Positions 44,348 to 57,225 of a stretch of 64,000 bases of DNA are shown in pieces; positions within the stretch are counted from its first letter, which is position 1, and each line of letters begins with the position of its first letter. Origin of the DNA: Sphagnum compactum. Its lineage: Eukaryota > Bryophyta > Sphagnopsida > Sphagnales. The notes below the pieces were generated by a model. That model was not told the DNA's origin. It made no database searches and was given only the letters and a program-made list of their open reading frames with translations. The DNA lies in NCBI GenBank assembly GCA_965153455.1, contig OZ234496.1:1364001-1428000 (forward strand), read 5' to 3'. The position numbers and the translations under genes were made by a program.

Positions 44348-47300
44348 TGAGGGAGGGGACCAGCTGAAAACTCTAGAAAGCACTGAAGCTTTACAATTGC
44401 TCCTCCTCACATGCACCCTGTACATTACATTTTGAACAGCTGTGCCAAAAACAAGAATGCACAACTATCGTGTTCTGAACTTGGTGAGGAGTATGTACGA
44501 GTTTTTACCAGTCTTTGCCATTTCTTAGTTTCTGTATACTCAGCTGGGCATTTGTAATTTGCTTTAATATGTCACATGTTGTGGTCCTCATACCTCCTCT
44601 ACCCTTGCAATCATTTGGAACTAAGCATTCAAGACACTCCCCTCACCTCCATCAACATGAAGGCCAAGGAAAATCCCAATTTCCAAACAAGTAGATTCCC
44701 CTTTTTTAAAACCCTATACCATAAACTACATATTTGAAGGTTTTCTAATGCATCTAGAGGAGTGTAGGTATTCATCATTTGTTCTTCAATTTGCTACTTA
44801 GATGGTTGAGAGCTACACATGGCATGAAGGTGGTAGCCCCCCCTGATGAGCATTGAAAAATGATGAAGGATTGAGAGCCCTACTTTTGTTTGGCATAAAA
44901 GCCTTCACTTAATTTTTAGAAGACATTTGCTTCCACCATGAAAGAGTTATTTTATTTCATAAGATCTTAGAAGATGGTCAATTGGTTTTGACACCTAACA
45001 ATGATCATTTAAATAAATTATAAAAACTAGGGCATGTTTTTACATGATACCGTAGTACGTTTTCAATTTCAGCATAAATTAAAAAATAATTAATTTGCTG
45101 AATTTCTTGGACATTAATAGTTAGTTATGATGAAATTTTTAAAAAATCATGTAGCCAACCAAGTTTGATCCATGAACCTCCTTGGGTAGGTTTCAACAAT
45201 AATGTATTGACCACCTAACTAGAAAAGCATTAAACTTTTTTTCTATAAGCATTTGGTTATAATAAATTTAATGTAGAGTGCCGAAATTTTTTAGAATTCA
45301 AATTTTAACTACCCAATTAAGAATTGAAAATTAAATTAAGTATTTAGCACCTCAATGCCAAACCTCAAAAGGTATTACGATAGTGTAAATGGTTGTTTTA
45401 AAAACCTTTCAAAACAAATTATTGTCATCAAACATCATGTGTTGTGAACATTATTAGCATTCACAATCATCATCAATAACATAACATGTAGTTCAATCAT
45501 AATTTAATCATTGTTCATTTGTGGTTGATTTTTAATACATTTCTAGTTCATTCATAATTTCTTTAGTAGTTCACTCTTAATTCATTTTTAATTAAAAAGG
45601 TTTTGAAGAAGGTTCCTTGTACAATGAACATATGAAAGCTTCCATGAAGCTTCTTTGAACTAAGTCCCAAAAAAGGTATAAATAAAGAAAGACTTCCCAT
45701 TATCTTTAGTCCTTTTAACACCAATATGAAGTACAATCCTGAACCATAGCCCTATTCGTCTCATTTTATATTCATGTTTTTATCTATGTTTGATTTTCAT
45801 GTTTTATGTTAGTTTAAATGTATTTTTCCATAGTTTGTATTGGGTTTGTATATTTTGGAAATCTCTTTTGCCTTCATAATTTTTATGTTTGTGACATTGT
45901 GTGTCCTTAAACAAACTCTTTTTATCAAAGTTTTATTTTTTATGTGCTTCTTCCATCTTCTTGTGTGCACAATCATCATTGTTACAAATCTTCCATGCAT
46001 TTTTTGTGTGTGCGTATGTGTTTGATTTGGGTTTCTAATAATGTTGCAATATATCTTTAGTAATTAATTTTGAAGATGTCATTTTGAAAAGTTTCTGAAC
46101 CATGAAAAAAAACACAAGGAGTTCTTTGAATATAGTCAAATGAACAACCAACTTGATGGTTCCTTTTTTTATGTTGCCATATATGATTTTCGACTCATTT
46201 GCAAATTGAAAAAAAAACCATACAATTACTTTACCAATTACATATACATATATACACAAACAAACTTCACCTACACATTTTTCCAATATTTACTCCTCAA
46301 TGATTTATGATCATCTCCACCAAAAAAATTTATAAACCCATCCCCTAAAAAATAACCTTCAAGGTTTTAACCATGAAGAGTAAAAAAATAAAATTACAAA
46401 ATTGCGAAGTATATAGATAAATACCACACAAACACCATAATCTTTCATACTTCAAAATTTCAAAATCAGCAAATACCGAAAGTAAGACCAATCCTCCAAA
46501 TTGTTATGGAAACACATAAATCAATGCATTAACAAAACACACATGCACTTCAGAAAATTTCACAACAACAAGACATTGCATGTAGGCACATTAAACACAA
46601 ACGTTGTTTTTCTTTGTGTTTCTTGCTATAAATGAAATAAGTTTGTGATTGCGAATCCGAATTAAGAAAATGGATTAGTGAAATATTACACTAATATAAA
46701 AGTGAAATGTGATTCACTAACGATTATGGGACCTTAAAAAATGAAATAAGTTCACCCCATCTTAATCATTTCACTTTGGCTAAAGTTATGTCATTATGAA
46801 GATAGGTTTGTTTTTATATTGTTATTAAATAGGTTATAGCTAATTAAAGAAAGTGCAAGTAAGTTATATGCTCCTACATAGGTAAGTAGGTATGTATATA
46901 GGTAGATCTATAAATAGTTATATTGTAAATATGTAAGTAAGTAGCCCTTTAATAGGTGTAGGTATGTATGTAGGTAGATCTATAAATATGTAAGTAAATA
47001 GCCCTTTAATGGGTAAATAGGTATGTATGTAAGTATATCTATAGGTAGTTATGTTGTGAATAAGTAAGTGGGTAGCCGTAAGTAGGTTCTTATGTAACCT
47101 ATGTAGGCCTTAAGTATCCTATGATAACCTTTAAATAACCTAGAGAACCATTGGGGTAACCTATTATAGCCTTTAGGTACATTACATAACCCCTACCTAG
47201 CCTACCTCGCCTCTATGTAAGTTCACATAACCCCTAAGCTAGATTATGAAGCCCCAATGGTAGCCCTTGGGTAGCTTGTAGTTAGCCTTTCATAAACCTT

Positions 47301-49379
47301 AAATTGGCCTATGTTGGCAGTAGGTATGCCTAGGTAGGGTTTAAATGGGCCTTAAATTAACCTAGCTTATTTAAGCTTATCTAAATTAAGGTAAGTTAAC
47401 TAAGGTAGGTTGAGTAGGCTATTTAAGTAGAATTTTTTAAATGTTTATTAAAATGTGATGACAAATTATTTAACATACATAAAGTTGGTATAATGGTGAG
47501 GGACACAAAAGTTGGTATAATGGTAAGGAATGTGTCCCTCAAAGTGAAAATGAAAAGATCAAATCCCAACTTTTGCAATCTAAGTTAGGTAGCTTAAGTC
47601 CCTAAAAGAGAATGCCTAGAACCCATCAATTTAATTTAAATGGCCTAAATTAGGCTTTTAACCTATCTAAAAATTGAAAGGTTAACATAATGAATTAGAT
47701 ATTAATGAATTTGACAAACTTTTTCGTGAATACACTATGTTTATGATAACTAGACCTTATTCCCTAGAAGGTTGGCCATTTTTACCAAGGTGAATTTGTT
47801 ATGTTCACTCAAATTGAATGAACACAAAATGAAGTTGACCAAATAATGTAGTAATGTTACTAGATAATTTGGATTTAAAAGTGGATTAGTGAAATAATAT
47901 TAAATTAATATGGATTTTAAAAATGGACTAGTGAAATACCATTAAATTATTTTGGATTAAGAATATGGACTAATGAAATATTACTAAATTAAGAAAATGA
48001 ATTGACAAAATACTATTATATTAATTCGAATGCCTTAGTGAAATGTTTAATAACATGCCTTACTAAAATGCTTGTTAACACAACTTCTTTGAATTGGTCA
48101 TTTGTGTTTTGGAAGTGGAAATAAAAATATCACATTTTATTGAAAGTTTAAATTGCATTTAAAAGTTTCTATTAAAAACATAGAATCAAGATTAATGATT
48201 TAATCATTTTACTAGTTTAAGTTTAAAACATGTTATGAACATAATGAAAAAACATGTAAATGGTTGTATGGAACAATGTGGAGCCCTGGTTGGGTCTAAA
48301 TTTTTTAAATTGTACCAAAATCTTGTCACAACAAAACCCTTTTTTGTTTTTATTACTTAGTTTTTTTTTACCATGTAAAGACACATTTATGGATGATTAT
48401 AATGGAATCTAGAATTTTAATGGTCTAAGATATAGTCATTTTAAAAATTTTAACAAATTTTGATTCATTATTTTTTATGAGGATCAAAATATAAGGTAGA
48501 AAAAAACTGCAATAAGGACTAAACCCTTTTCGTCATGTGTGGTACACCTTAAAGGATTTTCACCCAGTTGGATTTTTTCAAAAGATGATAATTAGGGTTC
48601 GATATCAAATTTGATTTAAATTTTTTTTTTGAAAGCCATGATGATGAATCTTAAGAACTATTTTGGTAATTGCTAAGGGTATGTTCTAGTGTTGTTGGAT
48701 TTCAAAATTTGATTTCAAAGGGAACATTCATTTTTAATTTAATTTATTTTTAATGGAACCTTTGGTCTAATCTTGAAACCCTTTTTTTGGATATCTAAAA
48801 CATTTGATTTTGTTCATTTTCACAAAGAACTTTGAGTTTATCCAATTTAAGACAAAGTACGATTCCATCTCCATCACACACAACTAAACCCAAAAAAATT
48901 GTGTAATATTTTTTTTTTTTACTAATACACACAATTCAAAATAAAGATCATGTAATATTAATTATGCATAACCAATTAAATCCAATAACTTGCTTAAAAT
49001 GTAAAATTGAACTTGTATTTTTTCTCACAATAGTATAATCATGTACTTAGAAAATCCGAACTTATTTAGAGAATTGGGTTGTTATAGCTTTAATCATAAT
49101 TGTTAAATCTATGGTCGACCAACATCCTTTCTTTCTTGCAACCTAAACACAAATTGATAACAACACCTAGTAGCACCTCAAAATAGCATGCGATCTTCTA
49201 CTGCCCATAACATGGGCATGTTTTCCTCCTTTTGAACAATTCATTGAACAACAAATGATTTGATTTCAAAATTCCATCTTGGAACAAATGCACCATCATA
49301 CCTTTTCTAACATGTTTTTTGACAAATTATTTGAAACCCATCGTGCCTAAATTTTATCATGTTCCAACCTTAAATTGAT
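44348..49379. other. AT-rich intergenic DNA
   Basis: No gene is supported. At 46860-47410 the DNA is strongly enriched in TAGG/CCTA and GTATGTATGTAGG-type tetranucleotides on both strands. A tRNA-like segment lies at 47506-47575. Poly-T/A tracts occur near 48360, 48620 and 48910. The GC content is very low and frames are short. Confidence 0.5.
47506..47575 (+). ncRNA. Degenerate tRNA-like segment (tRNA relic or SINE head)
   Basis: An A-box TGGTATAATGG (47513-47523) and a B-box GATCAAATC (47557-47565) are 44 bp apart, the spacing found in tRNAs. The flanking CAAAAGT (47506-47512) and ACTTTTG (47569-47575) pair perfectly as a 7-bp acceptor stem, and the total of 70 nt is tRNA-sized. The anticodon and T stems do not pair properly, so a functional tRNA is unlikely. 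The A-box portion is also duplicated just upstream (about 47483-47500). Confidence 0.35.
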
Positions 49380-49382
49380 TAT

Positions 49383-50235
49383 TTGGTTTATAATTCAATG
49401 AGTCTTCCCAACTTTTTGATTATTTTTTCTAGTTTTCTTCACAACACTTTGGACACGACTAAAATTATCACATCCTTCAATTGCAAGTCTTTTCAATGTG
49501 TGTGCACACATCCCATCGACCCTACGAATATCCACCTCTTATGTTCGCGCCCATGGCAACGAATGCATAGGGACCCATGGTGTAGTTCATGACACCTTTA
49601 CTGTTATTGCACAAGATGCTAAATTTCATGTGGGACAAGAACAATTATATGTGCTTCCCTCAATCACACTCAATTCCTCCCATTGACGAATTGACATTGT
49701 GTTCATCAAAAATTGAATTTGCACCTTAGTTGATGTTGTCATAGTAGACTCAATGTGTGCGAATTTAATTCCTTAATTTTGCACAACTCAAAGATTTGTT
49801 GGCCCCAACACAATTTAAATTTTAAAAAAGGAGTTATTGTGACCGACATCTCATAAATCAAATTTTTTTTCTAGCGATTGAAATATTTGAATGTTTTCAC
49901 AAACAAGTTGATATGTTCTTACATGATTGTGCCAATGACATTTGGAGGTTGAAAGGGCCAGAGGACCTTCCCCTTTTTGTCTTGATTAATTTTTTCCTTA
50001 AAAGATTTCAATTACATTGCAACGGATGCAAACAACCTCCATCTTAAGTCGAACAATAACAATAAGCCTTGATTACTTTTTTTCCTTAAAAAATTTCAAT
50101 GACATTGCAAAGGATGCAAACAACCTCCATCTTAAGTTTGACAATAACAATAGGCGTAGCTACTTCCCCACTTTCACCCCTTCAAGACACACCATCACCA
50201 TGGCTGACCTATTACAAGTAGTTAATTATTGAGAT
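49383..50235 (+). pseudogene. Decayed retroelement fragment (LINE-like C-terminus)
   Basis: Following several frames with stops gives H-G-N-E-C-I-G-T-H-G-V-V-H-D, then RIDIVFIKN, TLVDVVIVDSMCANLI, and FTPSRHTITMADLLQVV. The RxDxV...TLVDVVIxDP-x-xA-x-L pattern is common in the C-terminal parts of plant retroelement open frames. An 87-bp segment (49983-50155) has been tandemly duplicated within it. It cannot be functional. The exact element class is uncertain. Confidence 0.4.
49983..50155 (+). repeat. 87-bp tandem duplication inside retroelement relic
   Basis: Two copies share CCTTAAAARATTTCAATKAC and GGATGCAAACAACCTCCATC, starting near 49983 and 50069. Confidence 0.85.
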
Positions 50236-51085
50236 GACAAGTTTTTAACATCTAGTTTGTGCTACCTTGACATCCTTTAAATTTTTCCTTGTTTCTAATA
50301 CTCGGTACATTTTTGGAATCAATGGTGTGTGTACAAATAAAGATTTGCAAAAGGGTTTTGAAGACATTTAAAATGAGACAACAACTCCTGGTTCAAGTTT
50401 TAGTTCAATTGCAAAAGTGATTCCAGCAAAGGAAAGAGGGGAATTCCTCAATGCATCTAGTAGTTCCTCCCCTTCCCATCCCCCACACATGCCCACCAGC
50501 CCTTCTTCTGCATGTCGTGAACGTTCTTGTGATATGTTCTCTGAAATCTGAAATGTTGGTTCCGCTTGCTTTCTTACTTCAGGTTTCAAACAAGTGTAAA
50601 ATCATGTAATCCCCAACGGTTGTCAAGTTGTATGCTGGTGGGATTCGTGTTCTTCGTGTGTTGAAGAGGGGGGTGATGTTTTTATAATGATGCTGATCAT
50701 ACAGTATTTGGGTTGTTGATGATGATGACGATGCTGTTGTTGATGATGCAGTTGTTGTATCTGGGTGCTCGAGTTTTTGATATTAGTATATTTGTTAGAT
50801 CAAAGGAGGTGGTGGGTCCTTCTGAAAGTGGGTGAACATAACTGCTGCTGCTTTCGTTTTAAAAGGTTTTACAGTGTGTGCAAGCTTTCAAGATATATTG
50901 GCACAGCAAAGAAGATGATGGGTTACAACAGTTTGGGTCAGAAGACTGCAATTTGTCACTGGAAGAAGTACAACACTCTACTAGACATTTTAGCAAATAT
51001 CAGCTGCTGCATGCTAATTAGAATGATGCTTTGGAATCCTGATGGAGTTTGTGGGAACAATTTTGATCTGTTACAACAACATCAG
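50236..51085 (+). other. Upstream region of the GH31 gene, possible signal-peptide exon
   Basis: An ATG cluster at 50719 opens 38 codons with a strongly hydrophobic N-terminus (M-M-M-T-M-L-L-L-M-M-Q-L-L-Y-L-G-A) that would make a plausible secretory signal, as expected for plant GH31 enzymes. It ends in V-R-S-K-E and could splice at GAG|GTGGTG to the exon at 51086 in phase 0. The donor is weak, so this is a suggestion only. The minus-strand frame at 50368-50589 has protein-like composition but no recognised family. Confidence 0.3.
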
Positions 51086-54000
51086 GGCTACCAGATTACA
51101 TCAATCCAAGAAATGTCGGATGGGAATGGGATTGTTGCACAAATGAAACTTCTCAGAGGAACAGAGATTTTTGGGCCAGACATTGAGAATCTCAAACTGA
51201 GTGTCAGGTATGTTTGTATCTTTTTTCCAGACTTTGGTTCCCACTACTAGAATCAAGCCATGATAGTGCCAGCCAACTTTGAGATCAATGTACGCGCCTC
51301 ATGACTTGAGACTGTAGGAACTGAGAACCCTAAACCCTGAACCTTGACTTGCCTTCCTTCTACAGGTACGAGGAAGGTGACCGTCTGCATGTGCACATAA
51401 CGGATGCGATTGAGCAGCGTTGGCAAATTCCTCAGCGAGTGATACCACGCCCAGTGATTGAAAACAGCCATCTACTACCGGAAGAAAGTACACCAGAACC
51501 AGGCACCGAGCACAGAATAAGAAACCCTGGCAGACTGGCCACTGCAAGTACATTAGAGCTACTATACACAGTGCAACCATTTGGGTTTGCCGTGGTACGC
51601 AAATCCAATGGAGCAATTCTTTTTGACACCAGACCTGAGGGATCATCACAGGGAGGAGCTGCTGCTGCTACTAATGAGGTACCACCGCCACCTGGATCTA
51701 CCGTAACTTGTCTTCCTTCTTCCTTCAAGAGAATTGTTTTCAAAGACCAGTACATTGAGGTGGCAACAGCGTTACCAAGCAGTTCAGCCATCTATGGGCT
51801 GGGAGAAGGGACGAGACCAGATGGGATGCGTTTAAGGCCTGGCAGAAATTACACTCTGTGGGCAACTGACGTCGGGAGCTGGAACATTGACATTGCCCTG
51901 TACAGTGCATACCCATTTTACATGGACGTAAGAAGTGGTGGATTTGCACACGGGGTGTTGCTCCTCAACAGCAATGGCATGGATGTGGAGCACACTTACC
52001 AGGGTTTGGTGTATAGAGTCATCGGTGGTGTTTTGGATTTTTACTTCTTTGGTGGTCCTTCTCCTTTGGCTGTTATGGATCAGTTTACCTATCTTGTAGG
52101 CCGTCCTGCTGCCATGCCTTACTGGAGCCTCGGTACGCAAATGATGCTTTACCCTCTTATAGTGCTGCTTATTCTCTTGAAGCCCCACTCAAGAAGCCAC
52201 TTGAAACCCACTCCACCCCATTCCTCAACCTGTTCCACCTAAGGTGGAACAAGCACCCTACTGGGCCTAGTGTTCCATGGTGTGTAAAGAATTTTTCTAC
52301 TGTATGTGCCAGGTCCCTTTAGCTCAGTAAAATTTCTGCCTCAATAGAACAGGATGGCACCTTACACACAAGGCTCTTTAATTTTGAGGAACCTTACATG
52401 TAAAGTGCCTTCTTCTCCTCTCAAATGAATCACAGCCATCTGTTTATACAAGCAAAATTCTACTGGTTCTTTACACCAGGTAAAGACCAAGAATGGGATT
52501 GTTCTGGGAATTTGGTTCCCACACTTGGCTTCCAGCTTGTGCAGGGCCCTTATTCCTAGTACAGCCCATTCTTGGTCCTGGGAATTTGGGTCCCATGCTT
52601 GGCTCCTGCCTTGTGTGGGGCCCTCATTCCCAGAATAGCTCCTTCTTGGTCCTGGGAATTCAGGTCCAATACTCAGCTCCAGCCTCATGTGGGGGCCCTC
52701 ATTCCCAGAACAGCCCCTTCTTGTTGGTCCTTACCATACCCATCAAGGTGTCTGCCTTTGTGTAATTACTGATATCTTCAAAGCCTAAAAAGACTATCAA
52801 TGATTCAGCCTCCCATCTATTTGTACTAATAGGTAGACAGGGCAATGATGTACCACCCAAACTTTAACATTTCTTTCACCGGTGTCATTGTTGCTATGCA
52901 GGTCTCCATCAGTCAAGGTATGGATACAAGAATGTGGAGGAATTGGAATCAGTGCTGGCAAAGTACAAACAGGTGAAGCTGCCAATAGAGTCCATTTGGT
53001 CAGACATCGATTACATGGATGGCTACAAGGATTTCACTCTTGACCCTGTGAACTACCCTCCCCAGAAATTGCGCCCATTTGTTGATCAACTGCACCAAAA
53101 TGGTCAAAAATTTGTCATGATTCTTGATCCAGGTCCATATCTATATCTCATTCTATATCATAACAATACGTGGTAGGTAACCCTAATTCTAATTGAAAAT
53201 TACTCTCTCTCTTCTTTGATCTCCACCCTTGTAAATTCTAGCTGTTGAATTTACCTTCTCTTCCCGGTGGTAATATACTGCCATGGATTTCAACCACTCA
53301 GATGGAAGGTTGGCCACAAACATGTGGCCCAAAAGTATTTCAGTATTGCCTTCTTTCATAAGAGTTTGTCTCAAAGTCGATGGAATGTGATGAATCTCAC
53401 ACTTTGCTTGGGGTGTTGTTGGCACTCATTGCAAAAAGGGATTAAGATTGATGACACATACAAGACGTATGTACGTGGTAGTGAGCTTGATGTGTTCATT
53501 ATGAATGGGACGCATCGTTACATAGCCCAAGTCTGGCCAGGTGCAACAAACATGCCAGATTTTCTTCACCCAAATGCACAAAAATGGTGGTCAAAGGAAG
53601 TGGTTGAATTTCATGACCTCATCCCCTTTGATGGGCTTTGGCTAGACATGAATGAGCCTGCAAATTTTTGCTCAGGCCCAAATTGCTACTTCTCCCCTGA
53701 TGTTAAATGCCTACGAATTGACGAATGCTGTATGGTATGTGATAATACAAACCTCTCAAGATGGGATGATCCGCCTTATAAAATCAATGTCCTTGGAACA
53801 CATGAACCTATATACACTCGGACTGTGGCCATGGTAGCTGAGCATTATGGTGGTGTGCGGGCTTATGATGCTCACAACATCTATGGCACAACTGAAACAA
53901 TTGCCACATATTACGCTCTCAAAGAGGTCAGTATTACCATTTTTCCCCCATACAGCAAAACATGTTGTTGGCCACGCATAACTAGATCTACACCATTGAA

Positions 54001-55309
54001 GTTAAAATCTGCAATTTTTCACCAGCGTGGAGCAAATGCTCCTCAACTTTGAATAATATGCTTTTATTAATTCAGTGCATTTTTTTCACCAGCGTTGAGA
54101 TAGTTTTTTTGAGGATGTGCTGGTTTGTTGTGCTGGGAAATTTTTAAGGCAACGAAGAAGAGACCATTTGTGTTGTCGAGGTCATTGTTTGTGGGAGCTG
54201 GGGCTTATGCCGGTCACTGGACTGGTGACAATGGGGCTACATGGCTGGACCTGCAATACTCAGTTGCAAGTATACTGAACTCGGGACTGTTTGGAGTGCC
54301 CATGATTGGTGCTGATATCTGTGGGTTCTATTTTGAGACATCTGAGGAGCTTTGCCGGCGATGGACACAAGTTGGTGCATTTCAACCATTTGCCAGAGAC
54401 CACTCAGACATCCACAGTGGACCACAAGAGTTTCACCTCTGGAAATCAGTCACTGATACAGCAGCACACGTCTTCTATTGGAGGTATCGCCTTTTGCCCT
54501 TCTTTTACACCCTGCTTTATGAGGCACACAAGACAGGTGCACCAATTGCAAGGCCTCTTTTTTTCGAATACCCAGAAGATGAAGAAACATGGTCCATTGA
54601 TGAGCAGTTTCTCCTTGGAAATGCTCTTCTGATTTCTCCAGTTCTGTCACCTGGCCAAGATACTGTAACTGCTTATTTCCCGAGGGGAGTTTGGTATAAC
54701 CTCTTTGATCTTTCAAAAATAGTCATGGCAGTGAAGCAAGGGATGTATGAGCATCTAGAAGCTCCTGAGGACACCATTAATGTCCATGTACGTCATGGAT
54801 CTATAATTCCAATGCAAGAATTTGCAATGACGACTGCCGCCACTCGCAAGACACCATTTTCACTCCTAATTGCATTTTCACCTGTATTTGATGTTGCTGC
54901 GTTCTGCACTATTCCATATTCCATAGCCTGCCAGGGAATCTATATGGAGTATGCAACTGGCCAGATTTTTCTCGATGATGATGCACAACTCCGCATGGAA
55001 GTGAGCCCAGGTAAAGGGACCCTAATCAAGTTAGAGGCAACAAGGAAAGATGGGCGCTATGTGTTGAAGTCTTTGGTCACAGAAGGGTCTTATGCAGCAA
55101 AGCAAAGGCTCATGCTTCACAGCATAGCTGTCTTGGGTGTTGCTTCACAACCTTATAGTGTCCGAATAAATGGAAAGTTAACATCAGCAAAGGTAAAGGT
55201 GAATGCAACAACGAATTTGATGGAGCTTTCTGGGCTGAATATCCCAATTGGTAAAAGTTTTGAACTTGCCTGGAGGACTATGCATAGCGAAATTGGTGCT
55301 CCAAGCTAG
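51086..55309 (+). CDS. GH31 alpha-glucosidase / alpha-xylosidase
   Basis: Supported exons: 51086-51207, 51366-52132, 52902-53132, 53439-53926, 54149-55309; junction phases agree and give about 922 aa without the N-terminus. In order: an N-terminal beta domain ([43 protein letters not shown]), the barrel start [30 protein letters not shown], the nucleophile motif [10 protein letters not shown] (Asp codon 53645-53647), DDPPYKIN, the acid/base motif HWTGDN (Asp codon 54227-54229), GADICGF and ARDH, then C-terminal beta domains with RKTPFSLL and FLDDD. Both catalytic Asps are present. Plant relatives are secreted or vacuolar and cut alpha-glucose or alpha-xylose from starch products or xyloglucan; motifs are closer to alpha-glucosidase in the barrel. 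The ATG is unresolved. Intron 2 contains an inserted repeat; the last exon carries an odd 51-nt stretch. Confidence 0.85.
52350..52745 (+). repeat. Dispersed element inside GH31 intron
   Basis: Related to 38735-39125 and lying wholly within the 52133-52901 intron. This copy has an internal ~74-bp unit (TTGGTCCTGGGAATTTGGGT, then GGGGCCCTCATTCCCAGAA) repeated three times at about 52494-52720, which is single in the 38.7-kb copy. Confidence 0.75.
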
Positions 55310-56423
55310 TTAATGCCTGGGGCAGCACGTCATATAACCAGAAAACACACAGAAATTGTGCTTAAGCTTTGTAGAAATCAAATGCCGCCTGTGTATAAGG
55401 TATTCCAAGCTGTTATGAGAAAAGTGTATGCATGGGAAACATTGTTTTAGAAACCTGAATTTTGAGGGAGCTGAAGGGAAAGAGCTTCATCTCTTTGTCC
55501 GAATCAAAGCTTTGTGATAAAAAGACTCAAGTATAGAATAATGCAGAAAAGCTGAATAGCAGCTTGTTTCAAGTGATCTGCATGCTTTGCCATCAGTGGT
55601 TTGCTTTTTACCTGCACATCAGAGAAACTCTGTGATGTTCACCATCAAGGTTGCCCATCATCCGGTCTTTGATGTCTCTTTATCTCAGTTTATGTGCTGC
55701 ACAAACATGCTGGGATTGACACATACATGCAAAATCTAGCTAGAATGGGCAATAAGATAGACAGAATTGTCACTGGTTTTTACATTTTGCAATGTCCTCA
55801 ATTTCACACACCTTGAGTAGCTCCAAACCCCAGCTGCATTGCACATTTACCCAATTGTGGGAACCTGCATGTGATCCATGTTCCCACAATAAAAAAAACT
55901 GAGCAAATGTGTGCTGATTACATTTGGAACTACAAAAACCCTTGGAGCAAATTTGGGGTTGTAGAGCACTGGGATACTAATATTGTAATATTAATGTGGA
56001 GTCAGCTCCAGAAACTAAAATGCCCCTCCACTTCAATGTCCCTCTCCTTCGTCCTGCATTGCTAAGGTCACTAATGCACAGGTCCAAACAGTGGACACTC
56101 TAGCTTGCCTTCAACCCCCCACTTATCTAGTTAAGAATTAAAAATTCACCACATATGTGCAATGTGAAATTTCACTTCACTACCATTAAATGCAGAATTC
56201 CAAACTTGTAGATTGAAGAAAAGAGAGGGGGTGGCTCTCTGTACAAGTGTAAATATAAACCTAATCAGAATCCAAAATCTGAAGTCCCGTGCTGCATGTT
56301 CTTATCAAGAAAGATTACAACTATGTATTTTATAAACTTCTGCACACACAAGCACTTTGGATACAAGATTGTACATTGAATCTGCAGTCCTCTAGCTAGC
56401 TTGGGTCTTTCACTTTTCCTCCA
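55310..56423. other. Intergenic/3' flanks between convergent genes
   Basis: The GH31 gene ends at 55309 and the minus-strand small-protein gene ends at 56424, so the two 3' flanks face each other. No gene between them; the 64-codon plus frame at 55871 has no recognisable feature. Confidence 0.5.
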
Positions 56424-57225
56424 CTAATGTCTGGAATCCTGCAACAACACAGAAGACACACCTTTGAATGCAGAGTTTTCCAAACACTCAGTTAAGACTA
56501 TGTACAACAACATTTCACCTTACAACTCAGTCACAACACCTTTCAGGAAAACAAAAGTTAAAAAATCTGTGTCAAACTCAAAGAGGTCAACAGTTCAGCT
56601 TGAACAGGGAAACAATCTAAACTACCAACGAATTATATGCAATTCCCTAAACACTAAACCCTAAACACCAACAAGTATTCTGCAGAGTACTTGATTAGTC
56701 TAGGAGGGCGTCGTGAAGAGATATGGGTGAACCTGTGAATCAGCCATAGAACGCCTTCTCTCTACATATGCCTGCCGATCTGTCTCCATCCTTAGTGCGG
56801 CAGCTCTTGCCTGCAAAGTCACATGTCAATCCAGATCGACAGGAAACTATAAAAACTTAGATCCCCCAAATCCCCCTCCCCAAAGAAGAAGAAATCCGAA
56901 ATCCCGCCGGAGATTCTGCACTTTAGACAACCAGTTTGGCACCATTACTGGCGGAAATTTCAACCAGCCTTCCTTTAGCCACAAACCCAAAAGCCTAAAA
57001 ACCTGGTGATGAGTGCATGGAATCAATCCGCTGCTTGGAGATGATGGTGGTAGAATTGTAACGCACCTCCTGCTCTTCCTTGAGATCCCGCTCCGGCTTA
57101 ATCCACAGATAGTAGGCCACAACCCCCGCCACCCCCCATGCCGCCAAGTTCTGAGCTCCCCTAACCCCCCCAAAAACTGTCACCACTCTTTCCCTAAACT
57201 TCCCCAATCGTAAGCCCCGCGCCAT
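56424..57225 (-). CDS. Small single-span membrane protein, three exons
   Basis: Exon 1 is 57225-57067 (ATG; donor GAG|GTGCGT), exon 2 is 56810-56733 (acceptor TTTGCAG; donor CAG|GTTCAC) and exon 3 is 56438-56424 (acceptor GTTGCAG; TAG). All junctions are phase 0, giving 83 aa. It begins with a basic segment (MARGLRLGKFRERVV), then GGVRGAQNLAAWGVAGVVAY with the membrane span, then Y-L-W-I-K-P-E-R-D-L-K, and an Arg-rich helix ending M-A-D-S-Q-D-S-R-H. A short basic N-terminus, one hydrophobic segment with NLAAW, and KP-x-R-x-L after it match a small uncharacterised plant family that I recall, probably mitochondrial or ER; the function is unknown. If the last intron is not removed, exon 2 reads on to V-H-P-Y-L-F-T-T-P-S and stops at about 56700, which is an alternative end. 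Confidence 0.65.

Noticed and set aside
50765-51085. In-frame upstream extension of the first GH31 exon
   Set aside because: It begins at GTG and its residues do not resemble the family; an acceptor at 51081-51085 gives a better exon start.
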